From Aquisalinus flavus (lineage in GTDB: Bacteria > Pseudomonadota > Alphaproteobacteria > Caulobacterales > Parvularculaceae), in contig NZ_CP042288.1 in the NCBI RefSeq assembly GCF_022559625.1, forward strand, positions 768,409 to 832,408: a stretch of DNA of 64,000 nt. Direction: 5' to 3'. Positions within the stretch are counted from its first letter, which is position 1; every line of letters starts with the position of its first letter. The position numbers and the translations under genes are program-made. This document shows, in pieces, positions 8,009 through 17,189 of this stretch. The notes beneath the pieces were generated by a model. The model saw nothing but the letters and a program-made list of their open reading frames with translations, was not told the DNA's origin and did no database searches.

Positions 8009-8851
8009 CTAGGCACCCAGCTTCCTCGCATGCCAGTCGACATGCTCGGCCATGAAGGTCGAGATGAAGTAATAGCTGTGGTCATAGCCGGGCTGCAGAC
8101 GGTAAGTCAGCGAAATCTCCGCCTTCTCGCATGCGAGTTCGAGAAGGTCCGGCTTCAGCTGGTCCTTCAGGAACCCGTCAGCATCGCCCTGATCGACGAG
8201 AATTTCCCGCATATGCGCGCCATCCTCGATCAGGGCGACCGCATCATATCTTCGCCATCGTGACTGGTCGCCGCCGAGATAGCCGCCAAGGGCCTTCTGG
8301 CCCCATTGGCAGCTGAGGGGGGAGGCGATCGGCGCAAAGGCAGACACGCTCTTGAACGTACCCGGATTTTTCAGCGCCAGCGTCAGGGCGCCGTGACCGC
8401 CCATGGAATGGCCGGTGATCGACTGGCGCGTCATGTCGGCGGCGAAGTTCTCCGCGATGACTGCCGGCAGCTCCTTCATGATATAGCTTTCCATGCGGAA
8501 ATGCTCTGCCCACGGCTCTTGCGTCGCATCGAGATAGAAGCCCGCGCCCTGGCCCATGTCATAGGCGTCGTCATCGGCGACATTTTCGCCGCGTGGGCTC
8601 GTGTCAGGCGCGACGAAGATGATCCCGTGTTCGGCACAGGCGCGGCGGTACTCGCCCTTTTCCATGACATTGGCATGGGTGCAGGTCAGGCCCGATAGAT
8701 ACCACAGCACCGGCAGCTTGTGCCCATTGCCGGCCTGTGGCGGCAAATAGACCGCAAAGGTCATGTCCGTGCCCGTCTCTTCGGATTTGTGGCGATAAAC
8801 GCCCTGCGTGCCGCCGAAGGCGGTATTGGTGGAAAGTGTTTCTAAAGCCAT
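8009..8851 (-). CDS. fghA: S-formylglutathione hydrolase
   Basis: This is a 280-residue alpha/beta-hydrolase of the esterase D family. It hydrolyses S-formylglutathione to formate and glutathione, the second step of glutathione-dependent formaldehyde detoxification. The nucleophile elbow GHSMGGHGAL, an oxyanion region YLSGLTCTHANVMEKGEYR and the catalytic His in QPGYDHSYYF are visible. Length is standard. Its start codon overlaps the stop of the upstream dehydrogenase gene by one base, so they form one operon. Confidence 0.96.
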   Translation of the reverse strand: MALETLSTNTAFGGTQGVYRHKSEETGTDMTFAVYLPPQAGNGHKLPVLWYLSGLTCTHANVMEKGEYRRACAEHGIIFVAPDTSPRGENVADDDAYDMGQGAGFYLDATQEPWAEHFRMESYIMKELPAVIAENFAADMTRQSITGHSMGGHGALTLALKNPGTFKSVSAFAPIASPLSCQWGQKALGGYLGGDQSRWRRYDAVALIEDGAHMREILVDQGDADGFLKDQLKPDLLELACEKAEISLTYRLQPGYDHSYYFISTFMAEHVDWHARKLGA

Positions 8852-9960
8852 CAGTACACCACCACGGAGCGGATCGACTTGCCCTCATGCATCAGGTCGA
8901 AGCCCTTGTTGATTTCTTCCAGCGACAGGGTATGGGTGATCATCGGGTCGATTTCGATCTTCTTGTCCATATACCAGTCGACGATTTTCGGCACGTCAGT
9001 GCGTCCGCGCGCCCCGCCAAAGGCGGTGCCTTTCCAGACCCGGCCGGTAACCAGCTGGAACGGCCGCGTCGCGATCTCCTTGCCGGCCTCGGCAACGCCG
9101 ATGACGATCGACTCGCCCCAGCCGCGATGGGCGCTTTCCAGCGCCTGGCGCATGACATTGGTATTGCCGGTGCAATCGAAGGTGAAATCGCCGCCGCCAT
9201 CGGTCAGCGCAACGAGATGCTGGACGATGTCGCCGTCGATTTTCCTGGGGTTGACGAAATGGGTCATGCCGAAGCGGCGGCCCCATTCCTCCTTGTCGTC
9301 ATTGATATCGACACCGATGATCTTGTCGGCGCCGACCAGCCTGGCACCCTGGATCACATTGAGGCCGATGCCGCCAAGGCCGAACACGATGACGTTCGAC
9401 CCCGGCGTGACCTTGGCCGTATTGGTCACCGCGCCAACGCCGGTCGTCACGCCGCAGCCGATATAGCAGGCCTTGTCGAAGGGCGCGTCCTCGCGGATTT
9501 TTGCGACCGCGATCTCCGGCAGGACGGTGAAGTTCGAGAAGGTCGAGCAGCCCATATAGTGATAGATCGTCTCGCCCTTGTAGGAGAAGCGCGACGTGCC
9601 GTCCGGCATCACACCCTTGCCCTGGGTCGCGCGGATCGACGTGCACAGGTTCGATTTCTGCGACAGGCAGGTCTTGCACTGGCGGCATTCGGGCGTATAG
9701 AGCGGGATCACGTGGTCGTCCGGCTTGACGCTGGTCACGCCGGGCCCGACCTCGCGCACGATGCCGGCGCCTTCATGGCCGAGGATGGCGGGGAACAGCC
9801 CCTCTGAGTCCAGCCCGTCCAGCGTATAGGCATCGGTGTGGCAGATGCCGGTGGCCATGATCTCGACGAGCACTTCCCCTTCCTTCGGGCCTTCCAGGTC
9901 AAGCTCGACGATCTCCAGCGGTTTCTGCGCTTCGAACGCCACGGCAGCACGGGTCTTCAT
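8851..9960 (-). CDS. adhC: S-(hydroxymethyl)glutathione dehydrogenase / class III alcohol dehydrogenase
   Basis: This 369-residue zinc-dependent dehydrogenase oxidises S-hydroxymethylglutathione to S-formylglutathione with NAD. Visible features are the catalytic zinc region [12 protein letters not shown] and [15 protein letters not shown], the structural zinc cysteines [15 protein letters not shown] and the Rossmann [14 protein letters not shown] start at the ATG at 9960 ([14 protein letters not shown]), where family homology begins, rather than 20 codons upstream. The product feeds FghA encoded immediately downstream. Confidence 0.96.
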   Translation of the reverse strand: MKTRAAVAFEAQKPLEIVELDLEGPKEGEVLVEIMATGICHTDAYTLDGLDSEGLFPAILGHEGAGIVREVGPGVTSVKPDDHVIPLYTPECRQCKTCLSQKSNLCTSIRATQGKGVMPDGTSRFSYKGETIYHYMGCSTFSNFTVLPEIAVAKIREDAPFDKACYIGCGVTTGVGAVTNTAKVTPGSNVIVFGLGGIGLNVIQGARLVGADKIIGVDINDDKEEWGRRFGMTHFVNPRKIDGDIVQHLVALTDGGGDFTFDCTGNTNVMRQALESAHRGWGESIVIGVAEAGKEIATRPFQLVTGRVWKGTAFGGARGRTDVPKIVDWYMDKKIEIDPMITHTLSLEEINKGFDLMHEGKSIRSVVVY

Positions 9961-10159
9961 GGCACTTTCCTCCGGGTTGATTGTCCTTGGCACAATGTAA
10001 GGCGTTGGCCGGGAAGGCAATGATGGCGGCGCCTGGACGGGGCTTGAAAAAAACTGCTTTCGAGGGGTAAAACGCCATGGACAAGGCTGTAAATCATGGC
10101 TTATACACCTCGCTCCGGCGGCAAGACCGCCTCTGGATGACCGCTCCGGCGCAAATCCT

Positions 10160-10235
10160 GCCCAGGTAGCTCAGTTGGTAGAGCAGCGGATTGAAAATCC
10201 GCGTGTCGCTGGTTCGATTCCGGCCCTGGGCACCA
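10160..10235 (+). tRNA. tRNA-Phe (GAA)
   Basis: This 76-base cloverleaf has a seven-pair acceptor stem GCCCAGG/CCTGGGC, the D-arm TAGCTCAGTTGGTAGAGC, an anticodon stem GCGGA/TCCGC with loop TTGAAAA (anticodon GAA), a T-arm GCTGG-TTCGATT-CCGGC and an encoded 3' CCA. It lies at the left border of the defence region. The roughly 200 bases upstream hold a possible promoter (TTGAAA at 10044–10049, TAAAAC at 10068–10073). I found no clear second copy of the tRNA 3' end at the far side of the island and no integrase. Confidence 0.97.
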
Positions 10236-10325
10236 TTTTAATTTATGATCAGAAAGCGATCCCGATGGTGACCGGTTTTTCCGGCGGGTTTCAGTGCTTT
10301 TTGCCTAAAGCAGTGACGGGGCGTT

Positions 10326-12398
10326 TCATGACGATCCGAGGTCATCAAGGAACTCTGACGCCGGCCGCGTCCCGGTGACCAGCAGCCTTTCGCGTGCCCT
10401 CGTGCAGGCAACATAAAGCAGATGGCGTTCGGTATCGTAGATTTCGTCCAGGTCCTTTTCATCCACCGCTTGCTCTATGCGGGACTGAAGCGGCAAGGCT
10501 TCCTCGTCGCAGGCCATCACGGCCACCGCCTTGAATTCCAGTCCCTTGGCCAGGTGCATGACACCGATGGCGATCTGGTCGCCGGCGTCGCGCCCGGAGC
10601 CGCTCAGGGTTTCCACGTCAAAACCGGCTGCGGCAGCAACGCCTCTAGCGCGCGGGAGGCGGTCCCGGTCGCGAACGAAGAGGCCGATTTCGTGCGTCTC
10701 AATACCGTCTTCCAGGCATTGCTTCAGCCACCCGGCAACGGCTTCGGCTTCGTCGCCTTCACTCGCAAATTTCAACACTTGCGGCGACGGACCGTTGAAC
10801 AGCGATACCGTCCCTCTCCGGCGCGACGTGATGCCGTCGAGATCGCTCAGCGCTTCGGGGAGGAGCCTGTCGGCAGACTGCCGGATCTGGTGGCTGGTTC
10901 TGTAGTTGACTGTCAGGGTGGAGGAGCGCCCCTGCACATTCACGCCGAGCTGTTTCCACGAAAAAGGATGCTGGAAGATCTGCTGGCCGAGGTCTCCGGC
11001 AAAATACAGCCCGTTGCCATCATCCGGGGCGATGGCTGCAAAGAAGCGCAGTTCCGGCGGGCCCAAATCCTGGGCCTCGTCAATGACGATGGCCGAGTAA
11101 GGTTTTTCCTTTTTCTCCGTGTACAGCGCAGTGACCGCCTCGAACAGCATCGCTTCCGTCATCATGCCGCGCTGGATGAGGGTTTGCCGTGTTGCCTCGA
11201 AGACCGGCCAGAGGTCCTCGCGCTGCTTCTTGCCGATGCGGCTGCGGCGGCCGGTCCGGCTGACCTCCAGATAGTCTTCCAGCCGGTGCAACTGCCAGCC
11301 ATCGATCACGTCCCGCCACTCTGTCCAAAGAAAGGCCTCGGAATAGGCTGTAATGCCGTCCGTGTGCCTGGCAAGGATGCGCTTCTGGTCGGCCTCCCTG
11401 GCGAGATACGGCTCCCTGCCATGATGGAGGGTATAAAGCGCCGCCGCGGCATCGACGAAGGAGGCGACATGGACGGTCGGGACAATGCGCTTTTCGTCGC
11501 CATTCATGATCCCGAGCTTGCGGGTCAGGGCCACCGCCAGCGGCCGCGAGAAGGTCGAGAGCAGCACTTTTCCGCCGGGTTTACCGGAAAGCCATTTGGC
11601 GCGGTGGAGGGCGACCACGGTCTTGCCGGTGCCGGCAGACCCGCCGACCCGCGCCGGGCCGGAATAGTCCCGGTAAGCATAGGCATGCTGGGACGGGTGG
11701 AGGAAGACCGTCCACTGGTCCCAGGGATAGTTGAGGGCGGCCTCCAGCTCTTCCTTGCCGTCGACAAAGCGGAAGCGGCGCTGGGCGTCCGGGTGCAGCG
11801 CCTCGTCTGCTTCCTCCGGCTCGACGGCCAGCGGCTCGGGGGTCTCTCCGATGGCGAGGGACAGGACAGCCTCCTGCGCTTCCTGGGGCAGGTGAGAGGC
11901 GAGATCGAGCAGCTGGTCGGTATCGGCCTTGCGCAGGCGCGCCAGCCAGCTGGGCGGCACGCCATATTGCAGCAACGCCTCATCGGTACAATTGGCGAGC
12001 GGCAGCACCGGCTGCTGGATCAAATGGTCCGGGATCGTCGCCGGGTCCTGCGCCGGTGGCTGCTCGACCCGCTCCTCGATCTCGACGATCTGCAGGGCCC
12101 GGGTCGTGGGGTGGGTCTCGAACACCCGCCGCTCTGCCCAGGCATAGGCCTCGTCGTGATGATCGACGTAACACAGCACCATGCGCTCGCCGGTCTTGTG
12201 CACGATCAGCCGGATGTCGCGGCTTGCCCGGACAGACCAGAAATTCTCATCGCGCGACTTGTCGATCCGGTGGAATGACTTGCCCTTGCCGGCCGGGTCC
12301 ATCTGCAGGTCGAGGGCCGTCAGCTTGGCCGCCTTCCGGGACTGGTTGTCCAGCCTGGCGACGGCTTTGACGAAGGTGTCGGCTATTAAAAAGGTCAA
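10326..12398 (-). CDS. UvrD-like superfamily I helicase with N-terminal RelE-like domain
   Basis: This 690-residue protein begins with about 95 residues resembling the RelE/ParE toxin fold (TFVKAVARLDNQSRKAAKLT … HRIDKSRDENFWSVRASRDIRLIVHKTGERMVLCYV), followed by a linker and a superfamily I helicase. Helicase motifs are Walker A (GSAGTGKT, near residue 255), Walker B (VIDEAQDLG), motif IV (TVNYRTSHQIR), motif V (VMHLAKGLEFKAV) and motif VI (LYVACTRARERLLVTG). Helicases of this layout recur in defence and mobile regions; whether the RelE-like part cleaves RNA or binds a partner is unknown. The gene lies between tRNA-Phe and the restriction genes. Confidence 0.88.
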   Translation of the reverse strand: MTFLIADTFVKAVARLDNQSRKAAKLTALDLQMDPAGKGKSFHRIDKSRDENFWSVRASRDIRLIVHKTGERMVLCYVDHHDEAYAWAERRVFETHPTTRALQIVEIEERVEQPPAQDPATIPDHLIQQPVLPLANCTDEALLQYGVPPSWLARLRKADTDQLLDLASHLPQEAQEAVLSLAIGETPEPLAVEPEEADEALHPDAQRRFRFVDGKEELEAALNYPWDQWTVFLHPSQHAYAYRDYSGPARVGGSAGTGKTVVALHRAKWLSGKPGGKVLLSTFSRPLAVALTRKLGIMNGDEKRIVPTVHVASFVDAAAALYTLHHGREPYLAREADQKRILARHTDGITAYSEAFLWTEWRDVIDGWQLHRLEDYLEVSRTGRRSRIGKKQREDLWPVFEATRQTLIQRGMMTEAMLFEAVTALYTEKKEKPYSAIVIDEAQDLGPPELRFFAAIAPDDGNGLYFAGDLGQQIFQHPFSWKQLGVNVQGRSSTLTVNYRTSHQIRQSADRLLPEALSDLDGITSRRRGTVSLFNGPSPQVLKFASEGDEAEAVAGWLKQCLEDGIETHEIGLFVRDRDRLPRARGVAAAAGFDVETLSGSGRDAGDQIAIGVMHLAKGLEFKAVAVMACDEEALPLQSRIEQAVDEKDLDEIYDTERHLLYVACTRARERLLVTGTRPASEFLDDLGSS

Positions 12399-12518
12399 AG
12401 ACTTAACACCTTGAAAGTACCCCGCTGCGCCACTAACATCACAACCTCATGCCCAGAAATCGTGACTTCCAATGAATTGCGAAGCCTGATACCACGTTTT
12501 GGGCGAAAGGGTTTCGAC

Positions 12519-13259
12519 ATGAAACACAAAAGCACCGATAAGAACAGCTGGGTGATTTTCGACGCTGACAATACATTATGGGAGCTTGAACCCATATACG
12601 ATGCTGCGCGCGATGAATTTGCGGCATACCTAAGTGACGCACTTGGCAATGCCCCTGAAGAAATAATTGCTTTCCAACGCCAGCGAGACGCCGAGATCTT
12701 TGCATTTTTGGGTTATTCCAAAGAGAGATTTCCACAGTCCTTTCTAGATACTGCAGCGCATTTTCTGCAAGGTAAAAAAGACGCAGAGGTAATGCGAAAG
12801 GCCAAAAAAATCGGCGCAAGCGTATTTGAGAAGGATATTACACCCTTTGAAGGCGTTGCAGAAGTTCTGAGCGAACTGGCAGAAGAAAAGCACCTAGGAT
12901 TAATCACAGGCGGCGATAAGGCAGTGCAAAAAAAGCGTCTTGCTTCGTTTCGCTATAAAGATTTTTTCGGTGACCAGTTCATGATTGTTCACAAAAAGGA
13001 TGCAAGAACCTTTCAAAAGTTTTGCATTAAGTATGATGTGGACGTCCGAAATTCGTGGATGGTTGGTGATTCAATCCGTTCAGACATGCTGCCCGCCGAT
13101 GCTATAGGGCTCAATACAATTTACGTGACACACGACAATTGGCATGAAGTTGAGCGCCACAATCTAAAGCTTCCAAAACGAACTTTCATTGCAAACAGCA
13201 TAACCGAAGTTCCAGATATCATTCTTCCTAAATTCGAACTAAGTTTCGCACTTCCTTAA
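12519..13259 (+). CDS. HAD-family hydrolase, AT-rich cargo gene
   Basis: This is a 246-residue haloacid-dehalogenase superfamily phosphatase: motif I FDADNTLWELEP, motif II in GLITGGDK, a lysine near KKRLASF and motif III VGDSIRSDMLPA. A helical cap lies between motifs I and II. I start at the ATG at 12519, preceded by GAAAGG at 12504–12509; the frame is open upstream from a TTG at 12411, but that stretch has no support. Base composition is clearly richer in A and T than the flanks, which suggests acquisition by transfer. It runs opposite to the neighbouring genes and overlaps the next gene tail-to-tail by four bases. The substrate is unknown. Confidence 0.8.
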   Translation: MKHKSTDKNSWVIFDADNTLWELEPIYDAARDEFAAYLSDALGNAPEEIIAFQRQRDAEIFAFLGYSKERFPQSFLDTAAHFLQGKKDAEVMRKAKKIGASVFEKDITPFEGVAEVLSELAEEKHLGLITGGDKAVQKKRLASFRYKDFFGDQFMIVHKKDARTFQKFCIKYDVDVRNSWMVGDSIRSDMLPADAIGLNTIYVTHDNWHEVERHNLKLPKRTFIANSITEVPDIILPKFELSFALP

Positions 13260-14245
13260 GGTCCATATCTGAAGTCAATGATTGGCTTTTCGTCTTTGAA
13301 TTTTTCGTAAAGCTCAGCCAACTCTGTATCTAAACAAGTTTGGCGTAGTCCATCCCAAATCGGGGCGAATACTTTTTCCTCTTCATCTCCCACCACGCTA
13401 TCACCAAAAATATGCTGCGCCGGTGCATCCAAGAAAAGCATGAAGTTTGGTGGCTTATCGCCTTGAGGAAGAGGCAAAGCCAAATGCGACTTTCTGCCTT
13501 TGCCAGCCTTTGCTGCTTCTCCCTCTGTCATACCCCATTTTTCGACAAGTTTCTTTGGTGCGGCGGAAACCTCTGGATCGTAACTCGCTTTTTTCATTCG
13601 CCATGCGAGGCCGACGATGCCATGGCGAGTAGAAAATCGTCGTCCAACTTTTGATTCTGTGTAAAAAGACTTGGGTGCGTAGTCTAGTAATTGGTAAACA
13701 CTGTTTTTGTAAAGCGGGTCACGCATGTGAAAGGTGATACGAGGAAGAACATCATCCTCGTCCAGTTTCTCTTCTGGGATCATCGGAATTATATGTTCGC
13801 GATACAGTGTTTCCAATTTCTCAGACAGGTTTCGACTTTCTGCCTCTTCTGACACTCTTTCCTTAAAATACATTTCCACAGAGCTAACCTGCTCCTTTAA
13901 GGCATAGGCGGCCTGTGAGGGGTCATTTTTTACGATCTCCAAAAAGCCTGCAACACTGAAACGCCGCGAATGCTTAATTCCGTCCGAAATGCCGGAAATG
14001 ATAGTGGAAAGGTGTTCACCCACTTTCTCAAGATATTTGCGAGACGGCTTAAATAGAATTAACGCGACTAAAACAATTGGCCAAGGAGTGAAATCTCGGA
14101 TTAATGCCCCGAGCCAGCCTAGAAATTCGTACAAGCGCTTCTCTGAAAAAAGCGGCTGACTCCAGTCTTGAAATCCAAGCAAAAACCCTGTCGCGATTAA
14201 AGCACCAACTATAAATCCAACAATTAGATATACCGCTATCTTCAT
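13256..14245 (-). CDS. Membrane-anchored protein with GAF-like C-terminal domain
   Basis: This encodes a 329-residue protein of unknown function. Two hydrophobic helices are visible, residues about 4–25 (VYLIVGFIVGALIATGFLLG) and about 52–68 (FTPWPIVLVALILF), followed by a helical, charged stretch to about 170 and a globular region (RFSTRHGIVGLAWRMKKAS … SHLALPLPQGDKPPNFMLFLDAP) that resembles a GAF-type ligand-binding domain. That domain call is inferred from pattern only. Base composition is AT-rich like the convergent HAD gene. It lies 15 bases upstream of the methylase gene's end, on the same strand. It could be a membrane sensor associated with the defence genes. Confidence 0.6.
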   Translation of the reverse strand: MKIAVYLIVGFIVGALIATGFLLGFQDWSQPLFSEKRLYEFLGWLGALIRDFTPWPIVLVALILFKPSRKYLEKVGEHLSTIISGISDGIKHSRRFSVAGFLEIVKNDPSQAAYALKEQVSSVEMYFKERVSEEAESRNLSEKLETLYREHIIPMIPEEKLDEDDVLPRITFHMRDPLYKNSVYQLLDYAPKSFYTESKVGRRFSTRHGIVGLAWRMKKASYDPEVSAAPKKLVEKWGMTEGEAAKAGKGRKSHLALPLPQGDKPPNFMLFLDAPAQHIFGDSVVGDEEEKVFAPIWDGLRQTCLDTELAELYEKFKDEKPIIDFRYGP

Positions 14246-14260
14246 ACTTCCCCCCGTTTG

Positions 14261-17173
14261 CTACACGCTGAACACCTTCATCACTTCGTCGCCATAGTGG
14301 TTGATCACCTTCACCGCGATCCTGCCGCTTTCGGGGCGGGGGAAGGGGCGGCTGGTGTCTCGTCGCAAGGTCTCCCAGGCTTCCTCGTCGATCTCGGCTT
14401 TCAGGGCGCTTTTCAGCGACGCGTATGGATCATTGCCGCCGAGGAAATAGGCGTGGCGGACGAAGAAGCTTTCTTCGTTGTAGTCGGTGTCGATGAACCA
14501 GGCGGCGATGTCGTCGGTCTCGCCGGAGCGGATCTCGCCGGTGGCGGGCACGAACACGTCCATGCCGTGGATCTTTACCTGCAGATCGTCGCCGGTCTCG
14601 ATGATGTCGACATCCGGCTCGCCGATGACCATGAACAGATTGGCGTTCTTGTCGCGGCGCAGGTCCTCGGCCATGTGCAGGTCGGGATTCATCTTGGCCT
14701 TGATGATCCTGAGCGGGCCAAGCTTGGTCACGTCGCTGGCATGGGCGTCATAGCCGAAGGCGCAGGTGATGAGGATATCAAACCGCGCCTCACTGGCCTC
14801 GCGCGCGGCGGCCATGATGTCGGTGCGGTGGAGGGTGCCATATTCCGGGCCGATCATGATCGCGGCGCGGCGCTCTTTCTCGCCTTCCATGAAGCGGCCC
14901 TCGGCATGGACCATCTCGCCGGGCCAGGGGGCGATGGTGGTGAAATTGATGCGGTCTTCCTTGGCACCCTGCTGCACACCGGCGGTGCGCAGGTTTTCGA
15001 GGATCACCTGGACGAAATCGACCTCCCGGGCGAGCCTGCTCTTGCGCTTTTTCTGTTGCGGGGTCGGCTCGTCGAGGAATTCCTGGTCGTCCATGGCGAC
15101 GACGCGGTGGGGCGACAGGCTCTCCACGGTGAAGGGGCCGGCGACGCGGATGCGGGACTTGTCCTCATAGGGACGATCATAGAGATATTCGACATCGGCC
15201 TTGCGGGCGATGGAGGCATCGATCTCTTTCTGGCGGGCGATGCGCGCCTCCCACCATTGGTCGAGCAACGTCTTTGCGCCATCCGGCATGCCGTCATCGG
15301 CCGCGCGGGGAATTTCCCATTCTTCCCATTGCTGGCCGAGGGTGGCGTTCAGCTTCTCGCGCAGCGGCTCGAGGGTCTCCTGCCACTTGTCCCAGATCAC
15401 GTCGATCTCGGCATTATTGGCGATGGATTTCAGGGTGATATGCGGCGCGCGCTCATAGACGAAGCCCTGGCGGATGTCGCCGGTGGCGGGCGTGGAGGCG
15501 GGCACCTTGCCGGTCAGTTCGCCTTCCTTCTGCTTGCCCTCACTGCTGTCGGCGAGCAGGTAATAGGGATATTTCGCGCTCATCAGCCGCGTGCGGGCAA
15601 GGGCGAGGGCGACGCGGGAGGTGTCGACTGTGATCCAGCGCCGCCCCCATTGCTCGGCGACCGTGGCCGTGGTGCCGGAGCCGCAGGTCGGGTCAATCAC
15701 GAGGTCACCGGGGTCGGTGGCCATTAGGATGCAGCGAGCTACAACATTTGTGCCGGTTTGTACGACGTAAACTTTCGGATCTGAACGACTTTGGACGCTT
15801 CCTGATATATCATCCCAGAGACTATTAATCTCTATCACAGGAAAGTCGTCCAAATACCGTACATAACGAAGCACACGTCCGCTCGTTGCAACAACTCTGT
15901 TTGCTTTGATTAATCGTGGAAACCCTATTTCTCCGGTTTTCCAAAAACCGGATCGGGGAGTAATACTCTTACCTTCGAAATCAACTCCGAAACGTCCTGG
16001 TGGTTTTGTGCTTGTCAGAGCGCTCATTTGATAACGACGAGCGTTACTTGGCAATTCTTCCGCACCCTGTTTTTCAGTTTTTTTAAGGGGTCTTCGTAAC
16101 CCTAAAGTTTCTTCGAGCTGATCGTATCGCTCATCAGAACCTCTCTCGACCTTTTTCCAATATAGTTTTCTATATTTCACACTATCAATATCTTTGCCAT
16201 ACCACAGTATGTAGTCAGCAAGTCCGGACAGTAATTGCGATGTCGCACTAGCTGTCTTCCGAATCACAATACATGCGACAAAATTCTCATCGCCAAATAC
16301 TTCATCCATCACCGCCCGGACGCGATGCATATTCTCGTCCCCAATCTGTACAAAGATCGATCCTGACTCGGTCAACAGATCCCGCATCACCGTCATCCGG
16401 TCACGCAGATAGGTGAGATAAGAATGGATACCGTCCTTCCATGTATCGCGGAAGGCTTTGACCTGTTCCGGCTCTCGGGTCAGACTGCTCGCCTTCCCAT
16501 CACTGACCGAGTTGTCCCTAGTCGACACCTGCCAGTTCGAATTGAATCTGATCCCATAGGGCGGGTCGAAATAGATACACTGCACCTTGCCGCGCAGCTG
16601 TTCGCGCTCGGCCAGCGAGGCCATGACCTGCAGGCTATCGCCGAGGATCATGCGGTTCGACCAGTGCTGGTCATGCTCGTAAAACTCGGTGCGCGCCTCC
16701 GGGTCGATGCCGTTGAAATCCGCGAACAGGTCCGGCGCGGCGTCATCCTCTTTCGCCTTTGAGCGGCGGACCAGATCGTCGATCAGCGCCTTGGGGTGGA
16801 TCTTCTCCTGCACATAGACCGGCGGCACATTGACGATCAGGTCCGACCAGTCCTGGGTGTCCTTGCCGCGCCAGACCAGCTGTGCATCGCCCAGCTCCAG
16901 CTCGCCTGTCTCGGCCAGCTTTTCCATCTGCTCGCGGGTGATCCTGATCTTCATGCCGTTCCAGACGATCTGCGGGTCGAGATCGCCGTCGCGTTCGCGT
17001 TTCTCGCCCTTTGGCAGCGGCCGGGCACGGGGATAGGCCACCGGCCTTTGCGGCGTCATCTCCTCCAGCTGCTCATTGATCGATTGCAGCTCCGCCGTCG
17101 GAATGTTCTTGCGGGTCTCGTGCTCGTGGGAAAGCGTCTCGACCTTTTTGGGGGATTTGGGTTTGCGCGCCAT
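14261..17173 (-). CDS. Site-specific DNA methyltransferase, type III-like Mod subunit
   Basis: This is a 970-residue beta-class adenine or N4-cytosine methyltransferase. Motif IV is YFDPPYG (DPPY at residues 203–206) and the AdoMet-binding motif I follows later as DPTCGSGTT (494–502), the beta-class order seen in type III Mod proteins. The region between them should hold target recognition. About 15,725–16,310 (residues roughly 288–483) is far more AT-rich than both flanks, a sign of segment replacement. A long C-terminal extension (residues 550–970) has no motif I recognise beyond general conservation in this subtype. The nuclease/helicase partner is encoded directly upstream, 16 bases away. 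Confidence 0.9.
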   Translation of the reverse strand: MARKPKSPKKVETLSHEHETRKNIPTAELQSINEQLEEMTPQRPVAYPRARPLPKGEKRERDGDLDPQIVWNGMKIRITREQMEKLAETGELELGDAQLVWRGKDTQDWSDLIVNVPPVYVQEKIHPKALIDDLVRRSKAKEDDAAPDLFADFNGIDPEARTEFYEHDQHWSNRMILGDSLQVMASLAEREQLRGKVQCIYFDPPYGIRFNSNWQVSTRDNSVSDGKASSLTREPEQVKAFRDTWKDGIHSYLTYLRDRMTVMRDLLTESGSIFVQIGDENMHRVRAVMDEVFGDENFVACIVIRKTASATSQLLSGLADYILWYGKDIDSVKYRKLYWKKVERGSDERYDQLEETLGLRRPLKKTEKQGAEELPSNARRYQMSALTSTKPPGRFGVDFEGKSITPRSGFWKTGEIGFPRLIKANRVVATSGRVLRYVRYLDDFPVIEINSLWDDISGSVQSRSDPKVYVVQTGTNVVARCILMATDPGDLVIDPTCGSGTTATVAEQWGRRWITVDTSRVALALARTRLMSAKYPYYLLADSSEGKQKEGELTGKVPASTPATGDIRQGFVYERAPHITLKSIANNAEIDVIWDKWQETLEPLREKLNATLGQQWEEWEIPRAADDGMPDGAKTLLDQWWEARIARQKEIDASIARKADVEYLYDRPYEDKSRIRVAGPFTVESLSPHRVVAMDDQEFLDEPTPQQKKRKSRLAREVDFVQVILENLRTAGVQQGAKEDRINFTTIAPWPGEMVHAEGRFMEGEKERRAAIMIGPEYGTLHRTDIMAAAREASEARFDILITCAFGYDAHASDVTKLGPLRIIKAKMNPDLHMAEDLRRDKNANLFMVIGEPDVDIIETGDDLQVKIHGMDVFVPATGEIRSGETDDIAAWFIDTDYNEESFFVRHAYFLGGNDPYASLKSALKAEIDEEAWETLRRDTSRPFPRPESGRIAVKVINHYGDEVMKVFSV

Positions 17174-17189
17174 TGTCTGGTCTTCTTTT

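Noticed and set aside
10077-10169. 30-codon frame upstream of tRNA-Phe with GAGGGG before the ATG
   Set aside because: It runs into the tRNA gene and has no recognised similarity; it more likely lies in the tRNA promoter/leader region.
10422-12278. 618-codon plus-strand frame opposite the UvrD-like helicase
   Set aside because: The minus-strand protein has all helicase motifs; the antisense product shows none.
14258-15727. Long plus-strand frame opposite the methylase gene
   Set aside because: It shadows the GC-rich C-terminal part of the methylase and ends where the AT-rich block begins, as expected for a chance antisense frame.
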